Shown here in pieces: positions 1-9,826 of a stretch of DNA of 64,000 nucleotides. Within the stretch, counting starts at the first letter, position 1; each line of letters starts with the position of its first letter. Position numbers and translations under genes: made by a program. Source of the stretch: Magnetococcales bacterium (GTDB lineage: Bacteria; Pseudomonadota; Magnetococcia; Magnetococcales; Magnetaquicoccaceae); NCBI GenBank assembly GCA_015231915.1, contig JADGAR010000014.1:1-64000 (forward strand), read 5' to 3'. The notes below the pieces were generated by a model. That model was not told the origin of the DNA. It saw nothing but the letters and a program-made list of their open reading frames with translations, and ran no database searches.

Positions 1-26
1 AAGAGCGTGCTGGAACAACAGCTGGG

Positions 27-302
27 TTATTTCGACGAAGAGGTCGCCATGCGCAGGGCAGGCGTGGCAGCGGCCTCGGGTGTCCGTGGTTCCACAACCT
101 TCTGACCGATCACAAACGAAGCACTCACCCTGCGCGGGGGATCCTCGGGTTTGGTGGCAGGCGCAACCGTGGCCGGCGCGGACGGGACAGGCGCAGGCGA
201 CGACGGCTGCTCCGGCCTGGGGGGCCTGCCGATGGCAAGCGCAACGGCCTTGGCGCGGGGCGCGATCGGTTTCGTGGTCTGCTTTTCGTCAGGGCCGCTC
301 AT
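27..302 (-). CDS. short Pro/Ala-rich hypothetical protein, translationally coupled to upstream ABC transporter gene
   Basis: 91-aa ORF whose ATG overlaps the TGA of the ABC gene (ATGA at 299-302); Pro/Ala-rich, no recognised domain; near the window edge. Confidence 0.4.
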   Translation of the reverse strand: MSGPDEKQTTKPIAPRAKAVALAIGRPPRPEQPSSPAPVPSAPATVAPATKPEDPPRRVSASFVIGQKVVEPRTPEAAATPALRMATSSSK

Positions 303-2458
303 ACAATGCCTCCGGGAATCTGCCTCAGGACATCATCCGGCTTGCCGGAGAGACGCAAATAACCCTGCTCGAAATAGAAGACCTGATCCGCCAACCGGAT
401 ATGGCTGGGACGGTGGGTGACGATAAAGATGGTCCTCTTGCCACGCAACTCCCCCACCACCCGGATGAAGGCCTGGTCATCCTCCCACCCCAGGCTGTTG
501 GCAGGTTCGTCGAACAGCATGATCTTGGAAGGCTTGAGATAGGCACGCGCCAGGGAGAGCTTCTGCACCATGCTCGAGGGGAGCTGGGCCGATTTCTGGT
601 CGCCGAGACGGGTCCAGAACTGATTGGGCAACGCCATGATTTCATCATACACCTGCGCCTTGCGACACGCCTCCTGCAAATCCTCGTCCGAGGCCGTGGC
701 ATGGGCCAGACGCAGATTCTGGGCAACCGTTCCATAAAAGAGGTGACAGGACTGCGGGACATACGCCACAGCATGACGCAATTCAATCACATTCATCTGC
801 CGAATATCCAGTCCGTCGATGCGGATGCTCCCCGCCTGGGGAGAATAAAGGCCGGCGATGAGCTTGATGACCGTCGATTTCCCGGAGCCGTTGGGACCGA
901 TCACCGCCACCACCTGCCCCGGCTGCACCTCGAAATTGACCCCCATCAGGGCCGGTTCGGCCTCCGGGACGTAACGAATGCTGACCCGCACAAAGGTAAT
1001 CTGCCCCCGGAAGGTCTTGATCGGCTCGATGGCGGCATACTCCTCCCGTTCCGGGACAACGTTCATGAGGCTGTTGATCTGATTGATGCTGGAATGGACC
1101 TGCTCCAGACGGGTCATGGCGACGAAAGCGCTCTGAATGGGGGCCAAGACCCGCCAGACCAGAATCATCGAGGCCACCAACCCCCCCGTGGTCATGTCGC
1201 CGGACATCACGCGAAACACCCCCAGTCCGATGACCGTCACGCCGGAACCGACGATCAGCAACGTGGCGATGGAGTTGACCAGGGCATTGATGAGGGCGGT
1301 GCGAAAGTTGGCCATGGCGGCCTGGGAAGACAGGGTCCGAAACCGCTCGAGCCAGATCTCCTCCATGCCGCTGTACTTGATCGCCCGCATGCGGCCCAGG
1401 CTTTCCACCACGAACTCCTGTTTCTTGCTGCTCGCCCTGCGGGAACGGGTCTCCTCCCTGGCCACCATGGGCGTCATCACCAGCCACAACAACACGAACA
1501 GAAACATGGTCACGATGGGAATCACCGCCAACACGCCACCGAGAATGCCGATCACCGCGAAAAACACCACGGAAAACGGCAACTCGAAAAAGACCATCAT
1601 CATGGGACCGGTGAAGAACTCCCGCACGGAGTCGAAGTCCTTGATGCGCGCCACCTGGGCGCCGGTCGGGGCGCGTTCGGTGAAACTGGGGGTCAGGGAG
1701 AGGATCCGCATGAAAATGGCGTTGCTGACGATGCTGTCCATGCGCGCCCCGACGTACATCAGCATCTTGGAGCGGACCTTGCGCAGCATCCAGTCGAACA
1801 GCAGCACGCAGGAGATCCCCAAGAGCAGATGGCTCAAAGTCTCCATGGATTGGCTGCCCACCACCCGGTCGTAAACCGCCATGACGAACAGAGGCGACGC
1901 GACCTGCATGAGCGTTATGAAAAAAGTCACGAGAAGAATATACACCAACAACTTGCGAAACCGCTCCGCCACCATGCCGAACCAACCCAACCGCTTTTGC
2001 AGTGCGGTTCGTTCCTCCAGATCCATGGCCTCGAAAAAATAGGCGGTCCCGCGCATGGAGGTGGCCGGGATGAACTCCACATTGCTGCTGGCACCGTTGA
2101 AGACGATGATGCCGTCCCGCTTGCGCTTCAAAAGGACCATGGCGGGCTCGCGATCCGGGACGAACAGGCAGGGCAGCAGTCGCGGATCGATCTCGTCGAG
2201 GTCGAACCTGCCCGGACGGCTGGCATAGGTCATGTTGGCCATCATGTTGCGAAGGCCGGTCAGATCGAGAGACTCGGCGAAGTGCGGCAGGGCCTCGGCA
2301 ATATGACGCAAGTCACCATGATAACCCATTGACATTAACAAAGGAATCATGCAGGCCCCAAAATCGGAGAGCCGTGCAAACTCCGCCAACAGCCCGGTGA
2401 CCGGCTGCCGGGGGCGCAGCAGCTCGCGGATGGCCTCCAGTTCCGGATCCCCGGTCAT
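299..2458 (-). CDS. type I secretion-like ABC transporter (degenerate C39-like N-domain, TM domain, NBD)
   Basis: Walker A 'VIGPNGSGKST', Walker B 'KIMLFDEPANSLG', signature region 'LPSSMVQKLSLARA'; start at MTGDPELEAI overlapping the upstream gene stop. Confidence 0.85.
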   Translation of the reverse strand: MTGDPELEAIRELLRPRQPVTGLLAEFARLSDFGACMIPLLMSMGYHGDLRHIAEALPHFAESLDLTGLRNMMANMTYASRPGRFDLDEIDPRLLPCLFVPDREPAMVLLKRKRDGIIVFNGASSNVEFIPATSMRGTAYFFEAMDLEERTALQKRLGWFGMVAERFRKLLVYILLVTFFITLMQVASPLFVMAVYDRVVGSQSMETLSHLLLGISCVLLFDWMLRKVRSKMLMYVGARMDSIVSNAIFMRILSLTPSFTERAPTGAQVARIKDFDSVREFFTGPMMMVFFELPFSVVFFAVIGILGGVLAVIPIVTMFLFVLLWLVMTPMVAREETRSRRASSKKQEFVVESLGRMRAIKYSGMEEIWLERFRTLSSQAAMANFRTALINALVNSIATLLIVGSGVTVIGLGVFRVMSGDMTTGGLVASMILVWRVLAPIQSAFVAMTRLEQVHSSINQINSLMNVVPEREEYAAIEPIKTFRGQITFVRVSIRYVPEAEPALMGVNFEVQPGQVVAVIGPNGSGKSTVIKLIAGLYSPQAGSIRIDGLDIRQMNVIELRHAVAYVPQSCHLFYGTVAQNLRLAHATASDEDLQEACRKAQVYDEIMALPNQFWTRLGDQKSAQLPSSMVQKLSLARAYLKPSKIMLFDEPANSLGWEDDQAFIRVVGELRGKRTIFIVTHRPSHIRLADQVFYFEQGYLRLSGKPDDVLRQIPGGIV

Positions 2459-4215
2459 CGTTTGCCCTCTGGGGCGGGGGCCGGTTTGACGAAGGGCGCC
2501 CTGGGAGGTTTCAGGGACAGGGTGCCGTTCTTGAGTTCGTATACCCGATCCGCCAGCCGCTCCAGGGAGGGGCGATGGGTGACCATGATCAAGGTCACCT
2601 TGCCGTGCATCGACTCCAGGACCGCCTTGAGCTTGTCGTCGCCGCTGCTGTCGATGGCGGTGTTGGCCTCGTCGAACAACAGGATGCGTGGCGAGGAGAC
2701 CAGGCCGCGGGCGATGGTGATGCGCTGTTTGATGCCTCTGGGGATGGTTTCGTCGGCACCGTCGTCGATGATGGTCTCGTACCCCTTGGGGAGCTTGGAG
2801 ACGAAATCCTCCAATTCCAGGCGACCTGCCGCTTCCATGGCCAGGTCCGCCCACTCCGGACGGAACATGTGGATGTTTTCCAGGATGGTCCCCTTGAACA
2901 GCATGCCCACCTGAGGCATGTAGGCCACCTGAAAGTGCAGGGTGCCGGGATCATACGAGGCAAGGTCGTAGTCATCCAGAAAGACCTGTCCCTCGGTGGG
3001 GCGCAGCGCCCCCATCATCAGCCACAACAGGGTGGTCTTGCCGCTGGCGCCCTGAATGGCGATGGTCTCGCCGGGATTGACCTCCAGGCTGACATTGTCG
3101 ATCACCTTGCGTGGAGGTGGCGGCGGCTTGTTGTCCCGGTTGCGCTGATCCGACTGTTCCACGGGATAGGCGAAACTGACATTCTTCAACACCACCTTGC
3201 CGCGCAACTCCGGGACCGGCGGGGTGCCAGGGGGGACGGCGGGTTTCATCTCGAAGATGGCGTTCAACCGCTTGCGGGCCACGCGAATGGTCTGAAAACG
3301 CGCCCAGATGCCCACCGCCTTCTGCAAGGGCTGAATGGAACGTCCGGCCAGCATGCTGCAAGCCGACAGTCCGCCGATGGTCAATTCGTGGTTGATGACC
3401 AGAATGCTGCCGAAGGCCACCACCCCCACGGTGGTCAACTGGGAGAAGAAGGCGCCGATGGTCTGGGCATCGGCGCCCTCCATGCCCACCCGTTGCGCCC
3501 CCAGGGCGCAGGCCTCCTGCAAGCGCTCGTAGCGCCGGAGCATCATCGCCTCCATGGCCATGGACTTGACCGCGTGAATCCCGGCCAGAACCTCGATGAT
3601 GAAATTGATGCGGATGTCATCCGACTTCATGCGGTCGGCCACGGCCTGATGCAACCGGGAACCGATGTAGAGGGTGAACAGAAGAAACAGGAGGAACAAA
3701 ATCACCGGAATCAGCACCAGCCAGCCGGCCAGATAATAGATCAGGACCAGGAAGACCACGACGAAGGGCAGATCCAGGATGACCAGCACGGCGTTGCCGG
3801 CATAGAAGTCCTTGATCACGTTCAGGGAGTTCAGCCGTTCCAGGTGGACGCCGGAGCCGACCCGCTCGAAATCGGCCAGATTGACCGACAGCAGACGCTC
3901 CATGGCGCCCACGCCGGCGTTGTGCTCGAAACGGGCGCCAAGCCAGGCGCCGACATAGGACCGGCCCATTTTCAAAAGTGCATCCAGAAAGGTGGCCATT
4001 GCCACACCGACCAGCAACAGCGCCAGGGTGCTGACAGCCTCGTATTGAAGAATCCGGTCATAGACTTGCAGCAAAGTCAGAGGCAACACCAGGGACAGAA
4101 TGTTGAGCATCAGGGAGACCAGCAGCAGATCCCAAATCGAATCCGCCACCAGGGAAAAGGGGGTCAGTTGCTCTGGCCAGCCATCCCTGGAAAAAAACGA
4201 ATCTTTCTTGGCCAT
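2455..4215 (-). CDS. type I secretion-like ABC transporter (TM domain plus NBD), shortened Walker A
   Basis: ABC exporter fold; P-loop reads 'IAIQGASGKTTLL'; Walker B 'RILLFDEANTAID'; start at MAKKDSFF. Confidence 0.85.
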   Translation of the reverse strand: MAKKDSFFSRDGWPEQLTPFSLVADSIWDLLLVSLMLNILSLVLPLTLLQVYDRILQYEAVSTLALLLVGVAMATFLDALLKMGRSYVGAWLGARFEHNAGVGAMERLLSVNLADFERVGSGVHLERLNSLNVIKDFYAGNAVLVILDLPFVVVFLVLIYYLAGWLVLIPVILFLLFLLFTLYIGSRLHQAVADRMKSDDIRINFIIEVLAGIHAVKSMAMEAMMLRRYERLQEACALGAQRVGMEGADAQTIGAFFSQLTTVGVVAFGSILVINHELTIGGLSACSMLAGRSIQPLQKAVGIWARFQTIRVARKRLNAIFEMKPAVPPGTPPVPELRGKVVLKNVSFAYPVEQSDQRNRDNKPPPPPRKVIDNVSLEVNPGETIAIQGASGKTTLLWLMMGALRPTEGQVFLDDYDLASYDPGTLHFQVAYMPQVGMLFKGTILENIHMFRPEWADLAMEAAGRLELEDFVSKLPKGYETIIDDGADETIPRGIKQRITIARGLVSSPRILLFDEANTAIDSSGDDKLKAVLESMHGKVTLIMVTHRPSLERLADRVYELKNGTLSLKPPRAPFVKPAPAPEGKR

Positions 4216-4390
4216 CGCACTCTCCCCCAACCAAAACGGATATACAACCATTTATCGGCCAAAATCGCTCATGAGGCAAGCGGGATTGTCTTGATTATAA
4301 GGCACACTCCTTGCTGAATCTCCGTTAAGAAAATCATAAAGCCAATGGACCCACTCTGGCGCACAGGCTGCACGATAAGGTAAAAAACTC

Positions 4391-6670
4391 TTGAAACAAC
4401 GAGTTACACAGAAAAAGGCACGATTGCGCCAAGCCGTGATGCTGTTGGCGATCATGTCATTTTTTTCGCCTTTTCCGGCACGCGCCATCACTCTGACCGA
4501 TGCCGTGAACGAGGCCATGCACTCCAATCCGAAGGTGCGCGCTGCGGCCCAGGAGTTGGAAGAGACCCGGCAGCGCATCCGTCAGGCATACGCCGGATTC
4601 CTGCCCACCATCGACATCACCACCGGCAAGGGCCGGGAGTGGATCAATTCCCCCTACACCCGCTCCTCGCCGGAGGGAGGCGCCCTGGTCATGACCAGAG
4701 GCGAGGCCGGCATGAGCATCAATCAGCCGATCTTCGACGGATTCAATACCCTCAACAAGTTGAGCCAGACCCAGGCGCAGGTGCAATCGAGCGAGCACTC
4801 CCATCGGGAGGAGATCGAAAACGTGACCCTGGCGGTGGCCGAGGCCTTTATCGATACCCAAAAGCAGCGTTCGCTGCTGGCCCTGGCGCGAGAAGCCCTG
4901 AACATCCACTCGGACCTGCTGATCAAGACCCGCCAGACGGCGCAACTGGGGATCAACGCGGAGATGGATGTCCGTCAGGCGGAGAGCAGGCTCTCCCTGA
5001 TCGCCTCGGAACTGGCCACCACCGAAGGGGCGCTGCGGGCTGCGGAAAGCAGGTTCTCCACGCTGGTGGGCTTTCCTCCCGGGGCGCTGGCCCAGGCCAC
5101 GGTTCCCAAACATCGTCTGCCCACCTCGCGGGCCGAAGCCATGGAGGTGGCCATGCGGCTCAATCCGATGCTGCTGTCGGCCAACTCCGACCTGGATGCC
5201 ACCCGAGCCGAGGGGAAGGTCAACGCGGCCTCGCTGTGGCCGAAGATCAGCCTGGACATGTCGGTTTCCGAAAGCAACAATGCCGGGGGCACCCGCAGCT
5301 ATACCCAGGACGCCACCGCCATGGTGAATCTGCGCTACAACTTTTTCCGTGGCGGGGCGGATCTGGCCAAGTTCCAGGAGACTTCGCACAAATCGCTGCG
5401 GTTCCGGGAAAAACTGGAGCAGGCGCGGCGTACCGTGGAGGAGAAGGTGAATGGGGCCTGGAACGCCCTGCTCGCCTCCCGTGCCCGGATGCAGAGCCTG
5501 GAGCGGCATGTGGACACCACCCATGCCGTCAATCGGGATCACAAGGAGAAGTTCCGCCTGGGTCTGCAAACCATGCTCGATCTGCTCAATTCGGAAAACG
5601 AACTCCAGGCATCCAAGCGGCTGTTGGTGCAGGAGCAGTTCCAGTTCATGACGGAGTCCTACCGTCTGCTGGCGGCCATGGGTCAACTCACCGAGGTGTT
5701 GACCAAACCGGAGAGTCCGGCGCCCATGCCGCATGAGGATCTCCCCCCGGTTGCCGAAGCGCAGCCCCCCTCGCCCGCGCCGGAGAGCGCGCCGCCCGCC
5801 CCGGAAGCACGGGATGCCCATATTTCCGAGGTCCAGGAGGAGACCATGAACCTGCTGGCCGAATCCCTGTTGAACACCCCGGTCCCTCGACCGCAACCTG
5901 CGGTGGCCGCACCCGAACCCCCTCCCGCCGCGCTTCCCGCCCCTCTCCCGCAGCCGCGCTCCAGGCCGGTTCGCACCGAGGAGGTGACCGATCTAGAACA
6001 GATTTCCCTGCTCGATTTCGTGCACCTCATGAGCGACGACGAATCCACGCCCGAAGCCAAGAGGCCCCCTGCCGACCTGCGGCAATTCGCCATCCAGATC
6101 GGTTCCTTTCAGGAAGAAACCGCTGCCCTGGAGTTGATCAGCCAATTGCAGGACAAGGATTACGACCTCACCCTGGCGGAAAGCAGTGAGGGCGCTCTGA
6201 CCTGGCATCAGGTGCGGATCGGGCGTTTCGACACGGAAAGCGCGGCGCGGGCCGCCCTGCAGGCGTTCACCGAACGGGAGGGGCGTCCCGGCTACATCAT
6301 CCCGCTGGCCAGACAAGGCTTTCACTCTGCGGCATCCGGCCAGACCAGCGTGCAAAAGGCGCCCCGGGTTCCGCCAGCCGAGGGCTATGCGGTGCAGGTG
6401 GCGGCCTTTCTGGCCCCAGAAGCCACGGAAAAGATGCTCGCCGAGTTGGCGGCCAAAAATAATTATCATCTATACGTCTGCGAGAAAAAGGATGCCAAGG
6501 GCCGGACGTGGCAGCTGGTCTGGATTGGCCGCTTCGACAATCGGGAAGAGGCGCAAGCCCTGGCGCAGGACTATTTTCTCCATCACAAACAGCCGGCAGT
6601 GGTCATCGAGGTGCCGTCGGGAACACCGAACGCCCCCTTGCGGATCCTGTCGGCGGGACCCCTGGCATGA
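4391..6670 (+). CDS. TolC-family outer membrane efflux protein with two C-terminal SPOR domains
   Basis: N-terminal TolC-like 'ITLTDAVNEAMHSNPKVRAAAQELEETRQRIRQAYAGFLPTIDI'; Pro-rich linker; SPOR-like 'QFAIQIGSFQEETAALEL...' and 'GYAVQVAAFLAPEATEKML...'; putative TTG start. Confidence 0.85.
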   Translation: MKQRVTQKKARLRQAVMLLAIMSFFSPFPARAITLTDAVNEAMHSNPKVRAAAQELEETRQRIRQAYAGFLPTIDITTGKGREWINSPYTRSSPEGGALVMTRGEAGMSINQPIFDGFNTLNKLSQTQAQVQSSEHSHREEIENVTLAVAEAFIDTQKQRSLLALAREALNIHSDLLIKTRQTAQLGINAEMDVRQAESRLSLIASELATTEGALRAAESRFSTLVGFPPGALAQATVPKHRLPTSRAEAMEVAMRLNPMLLSANSDLDATRAEGKVNAASLWPKISLDMSVSESNNAGGTRSYTQDATAMVNLRYNFFRGGADLAKFQETSHKSLRFREKLEQARRTVEEKVNGAWNALLASRARMQSLERHVDTTHAVNRDHKEKFRLGLQTMLDLLNSENELQASKRLLVQEQFQFMTESYRLLAAMGQLTEVLTKPESPAPMPHEDLPPVAEAQPPSPAPESAPPAPEARDAHISEVQEETMNLLAESLLNTPVPRPQPAVAAPEPPPAALPAPLPQPRSRPVRTEEVTDLEQISLLDFVHLMSDDESTPEAKRPPADLRQFAIQIGSFQEETAALELISQLQDKDYDLTLAESSEGALTWHQVRIGRFDTESAARAALQAFTEREGRPGYIIPLARQGFHSAASGQTSVQKAPRVPPAEGYAVQVAAFLAPEATEKMLAELAAKNNYHLYVCEKKDAKGRTWQLVWIGRFDNREEAQALAQDYFLHHKQPAVVIEVPSGTPNAPLRILSAGPLA

Positions 6671-6724
6671 CGCAGCAAAGGGGCAATGGAACCAGGAGAG
6701 GAATGGGCGCTTGCATCTGCCCCC

Positions 6725-7651
6725 TCATGGGGCGAGACACTCCCGAAACGACCGGGCAAGATTGCGCAACGTTTGAAAGTAGTGCTCCGGACCCTCCGGC
6801 AGCCCCGCGCCCAGGGGGTCGAGACGACCGACACGCACCGGCTGGTGTTCGGTCACGGTGGCAATCAACCTGGAGGGGAACTGGGGTTCACTGAACAGAC
6901 AGACCGCCTTGCTCTCCCGCATCCGGCGGACGATCTCCCCAACCCGGCGGGCGCCGGGAGGACGGTCGGGATGCACCACCACCGCGCCCACGGCGTGCAG
7001 GCCATAGCGATGCTCGAAATAGTGATAGGCATCGTGAAAAACGATGTAAGGTCGCTCCCGCAACGCGGCCATCTCGCTGGCCAACTCCCGGTCCAACGCC
7101 TCCAGCCGGTCGGACAACCCGGCGGCATTGGCCCGGTAGCGGGCGGCGTTCCCCGGATCGAGCCGCGCCAGACGCTCCGCGATGGCCAAGGCCATGAGCC
7201 GGGCATTGACCGGATCCAGCCAAAGATGAGGATCGGTGGCGGCGTGGTCGTGACCGTGACCGTGATCGTCCCCCTCCTCCTCCCATGCCCCCCCCGCCCG
7301 CACAGGCAGACGGGTCAGGCCGTCCACACCCAACAACGCCAGCTTGTCCCCCTTGCGCGCCAGGGAGGCCAGCGGACGGGTCAGCAAGGTCTCCAGCCCC
7401 TCCCCGCCCCAGACCACCAGATCGGCCCGTTCCAGCAGGCGGGCATCGGAAGGGCGCAAGGTATAGGTGTGGGGCGAACCGCTGCCCCGGATCAACAACG
7501 CGGGAGTGCCCACACCGGCCATGACCGCAGCGGTCAGGGAGTGCCAGGGGGGGATGGTGGCCACCACCTCCAGGGCCGAGGCCACGGCAGGCATCCACAG
7601 CAACATGCCCAGGCACGCCCAACGCGCCCGACGTACCCGTTGGTTACCCAT
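6725..7651 (-). CDS. znuA: zinc ABC transporter substrate-binding protein (ZnuA family)
   Basis: 'VVATIPPWHSLTAAVM', His-rich loop 'DDHGHGHDHAATDPHLWLDP', 'YIVFHDAYHYFEHRYGL'; signal peptide from MGNQ; the ORF could start at 7699. Confidence 0.85.
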   Translation of the reverse strand: MGNQRVRRARWACLGMLLWMPAVASALEVVATIPPWHSLTAAVMAGVGTPALLIRGSGSPHTYTLRPSDARLLERADLVVWGGEGLETLLTRPLASLARKGDKLALLGVDGLTRLPVRAGGAWEEEGDDHGHGHDHAATDPHLWLDPVNARLMALAIAERLARLDPGNAARYRANAAGLSDRLEALDRELASEMAALRERPYIVFHDAYHYFEHRYGLHAVGAVVVHPDRPPGARRVGEIVRRMRESKAVCLFSEPQFPSRLIATVTEHQPVRVGRLDPLGAGLPEGPEHYFQTLRNLARSFRECLAP

Positions 7652-7740
7652 TTTTTTCGCTTGTCTCCTGTAAAACGCATGGGGTAGGATGCCCGACATC
7701 CCTTCTTCCAGGCCCCATTTTCTCCCCAGGACGGTGTGTC

Positions 7741-9729
7741 ATGCAAGGTAATCTTTCCCTCGAAGAGGCATTGCAGCAGGCCATCGCGCATCATCATGCG
7801 GGACGCCTGGCGGAAGCGGAACCACTCTACCGGGCGATCCTGCAGCTTCAGCCGCGTCACCCGGACGCCCAGCACAATCTTGGCATCCTGGCCTGGCAAC
7901 ACGGGCACCATCAAGCTGCCTTGACCCACTTGCTGACCGCCCTGGAGGTCGATCCCGGGCACGCACAATACCGCGCCAGTTGTTGCGAGATCCTGACCCA
8001 TCTGGGCACCGCCCTCCAGAAACAGGGCAGGCCGGAGATTGCGGAAAACCACTTCCGACAGGCCTTGAACCTGCAAAAAGATGCCGTCGGGACCCTCTGC
8101 GCGTTCGGCGACTTTCTCCGGGAAACAGGTCGGCTGGAGGAGGCCGCAGACTGTCTGCTCGAGGCCCTGACACGTTGCCCGGACCACATGCCGGCCCTCA
8201 ACAATCTGGGGCTGGTCCTCCAGAGGCAAGGGCGTCTCGATGATGCCGAAAAGATGCTGCGGCACGCCCTGACCCTGGCACCAGGACAGGCCGAACTCCA
8301 CGGCAATCTGGGCATCGTGCTGGCGGAACAGGGCCGCATCGTCCTGGCCGAAAGCTGCCTGCGCCAGGCGCTGGCCCTGCAGCCGGACCATGCCGAGGCG
8401 CACAACAATCTCGGTCATCTGCTGCGGGATCAGGGCCGACTCGCCGAGGCCGACGCCTGCTATCGTCGGGCGCTCGCGCTGCGACCCGAGTCACTGGCGA
8501 TCCACGACAATCTGCTCTTCATTCCGGGGCTGGACCCGCACCAGTTCCTGGCCGACGCCAAACAGTACGGAAAACGGGTTGCCGACCTGGCCACGCCGTT
8601 CTCTCATCACCCGGACCCTGGGGATGTCAACCGGCGACTGCGGGTGGGGATGGTCTCCGGGGATTTTCGTTTCCATCCGGTGGGCTACTTCCTGGAAGGG
8701 GTTTTGGCCGCCCTGCCGCAGGAGGAGATCGAACTGTTCGCCTACTCCGCCGTGCTGCGGGAGGATGCCATGACGCAGCGGATCCGGGCATCCGTCCCCA
8801 ACTGGCGTCCGATCCGCTCCCTGTCGGATGCGGGGGTCGCCGCCCAAATCCGGCAGGACGGCATTGACATCCTGATCGATCTGGCCGGGCACACCGTGGA
8901 CAACCGCCTGCCGGTCTTTGCCTGGAAACCGGCGCCGTTACAGGTCGCCTGGCTGGGATATTTCGCCACCACCGGGGTTGCGGCCATGGACTACCTGCTG
9001 GGCGATGCCATCAACCTGCCCGAGGAAGAATGTTGGCAATACGTGGAAAAACCCTGGCGGCTGCCGGAGTGCCATCTCTGTTTCACCCCGCCAACTGATG
9101 CCCCGGACGTGGCCCCCCTGCCTGCCGCGCGCAACGGTTTCATCACCTTCGGCTGTTTCAACAAACAGATGAAACTCAACGCCGGGGTGCTCGACTGCTG
9201 GGCGGAAATCCTGCGGCGCGTGCCGGACAGCCGCCTGTTGCTGAAAAACGCCTCCCTGGCCGACCCCACGATCCGGCAACGGCTCATCGACCGCTTCCGG
9301 GAACTGGCCATCGCGCCGGAGCGACTGCTCCTGGAAGCCGCGCAACCCCGCACGGCATATCTGGCCGCCTATCACCGGGTGGACATCGCCCTGGACCCGT
9401 TTCCCTTTCCGGGGGGGACCACCACCGTGGAAGGGTTGTGGATGGGTGTTCTCTGTCTGACCATGCGCGGGACCGGCTTCATTGCGCATCAGGGGGAAAC
9501 GCTGCTCACCCACGCCGGTCTGCCGGACTGGATCGCCGACGACACCACGGATTACATCGCCAAGGCCGTGGCATTCGCCAACGACCTCCAAAATCTCGTC
9601 ACCCTGCGCGCCAACCTGAGAGCGCAACTCGTCCGCTCCCCGCTATGCGACGCGCCCCGTTTCGCCCGACACCTCACCCAGGCCTGGCGGGAGATGTGGC
9701 GTGCCTGGTGCCTGCAAGAAGCGGCTTGA
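7741..9729 (+). CDS. TPR protein with O-GlcNAc transferase-like glycosyltransferase (GT41/SPINDLY-like) domain
   Basis: Multiple TPRs ('AEAHNNLGHLLRDQGRLAEADACYRRAL'); catalytic-domain motifs 'DFRFHPVGYFLEGVL', 'DILIDLAGHT', 'PFPFPGGTTTVEGLWMGV'. Confidence 0.88.
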   Translation: MQGNLSLEEALQQAIAHHHAGRLAEAEPLYRAILQLQPRHPDAQHNLGILAWQHGHHQAALTHLLTALEVDPGHAQYRASCCEILTHLGTALQKQGRPEIAENHFRQALNLQKDAVGTLCAFGDFLRETGRLEEAADCLLEALTRCPDHMPALNNLGLVLQRQGRLDDAEKMLRHALTLAPGQAELHGNLGIVLAEQGRIVLAESCLRQALALQPDHAEAHNNLGHLLRDQGRLAEADACYRRALALRPESLAIHDNLLFIPGLDPHQFLADAKQYGKRVADLATPFSHHPDPGDVNRRLRVGMVSGDFRFHPVGYFLEGVLAALPQEEIELFAYSAVLREDAMTQRIRASVPNWRPIRSLSDAGVAAQIRQDGIDILIDLAGHTVDNRLPVFAWKPAPLQVAWLGYFATTGVAAMDYLLGDAINLPEEECWQYVEKPWRLPECHLCFTPPTDAPDVAPLPAARNGFITFGCFNKQMKLNAGVLDCWAEILRRVPDSRLLLKNASLADPTIRQRLIDRFRELAIAPERLLLEAAQPRTAYLAAYHRVDIALDPFPFPGGTTTVEGLWMGVLCLTMRGTGFIAHQGETLLTHAGLPDWIADDTTDYIAKAVAFANDLQNLVTLRANLRAQLVRSPLCDAPRFARHLTQAWREMWRAWCLQEAA

Positions 9730-9826
9730 CACACACAATAAACGCACACAACACTGCAAGAATTACCATGAAGGTGCCTTGCGCAGTTTGGCCAGTGGCG
9801 GAAGTGTTGGAATAGAGACAAAGATC

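Noticed and set aside
6725-7651. Zinc-uptake operon
   Set aside because: Only ZnuA is present; no znuB, znuC or zur in the window, so no operon or Zur box is claimed.
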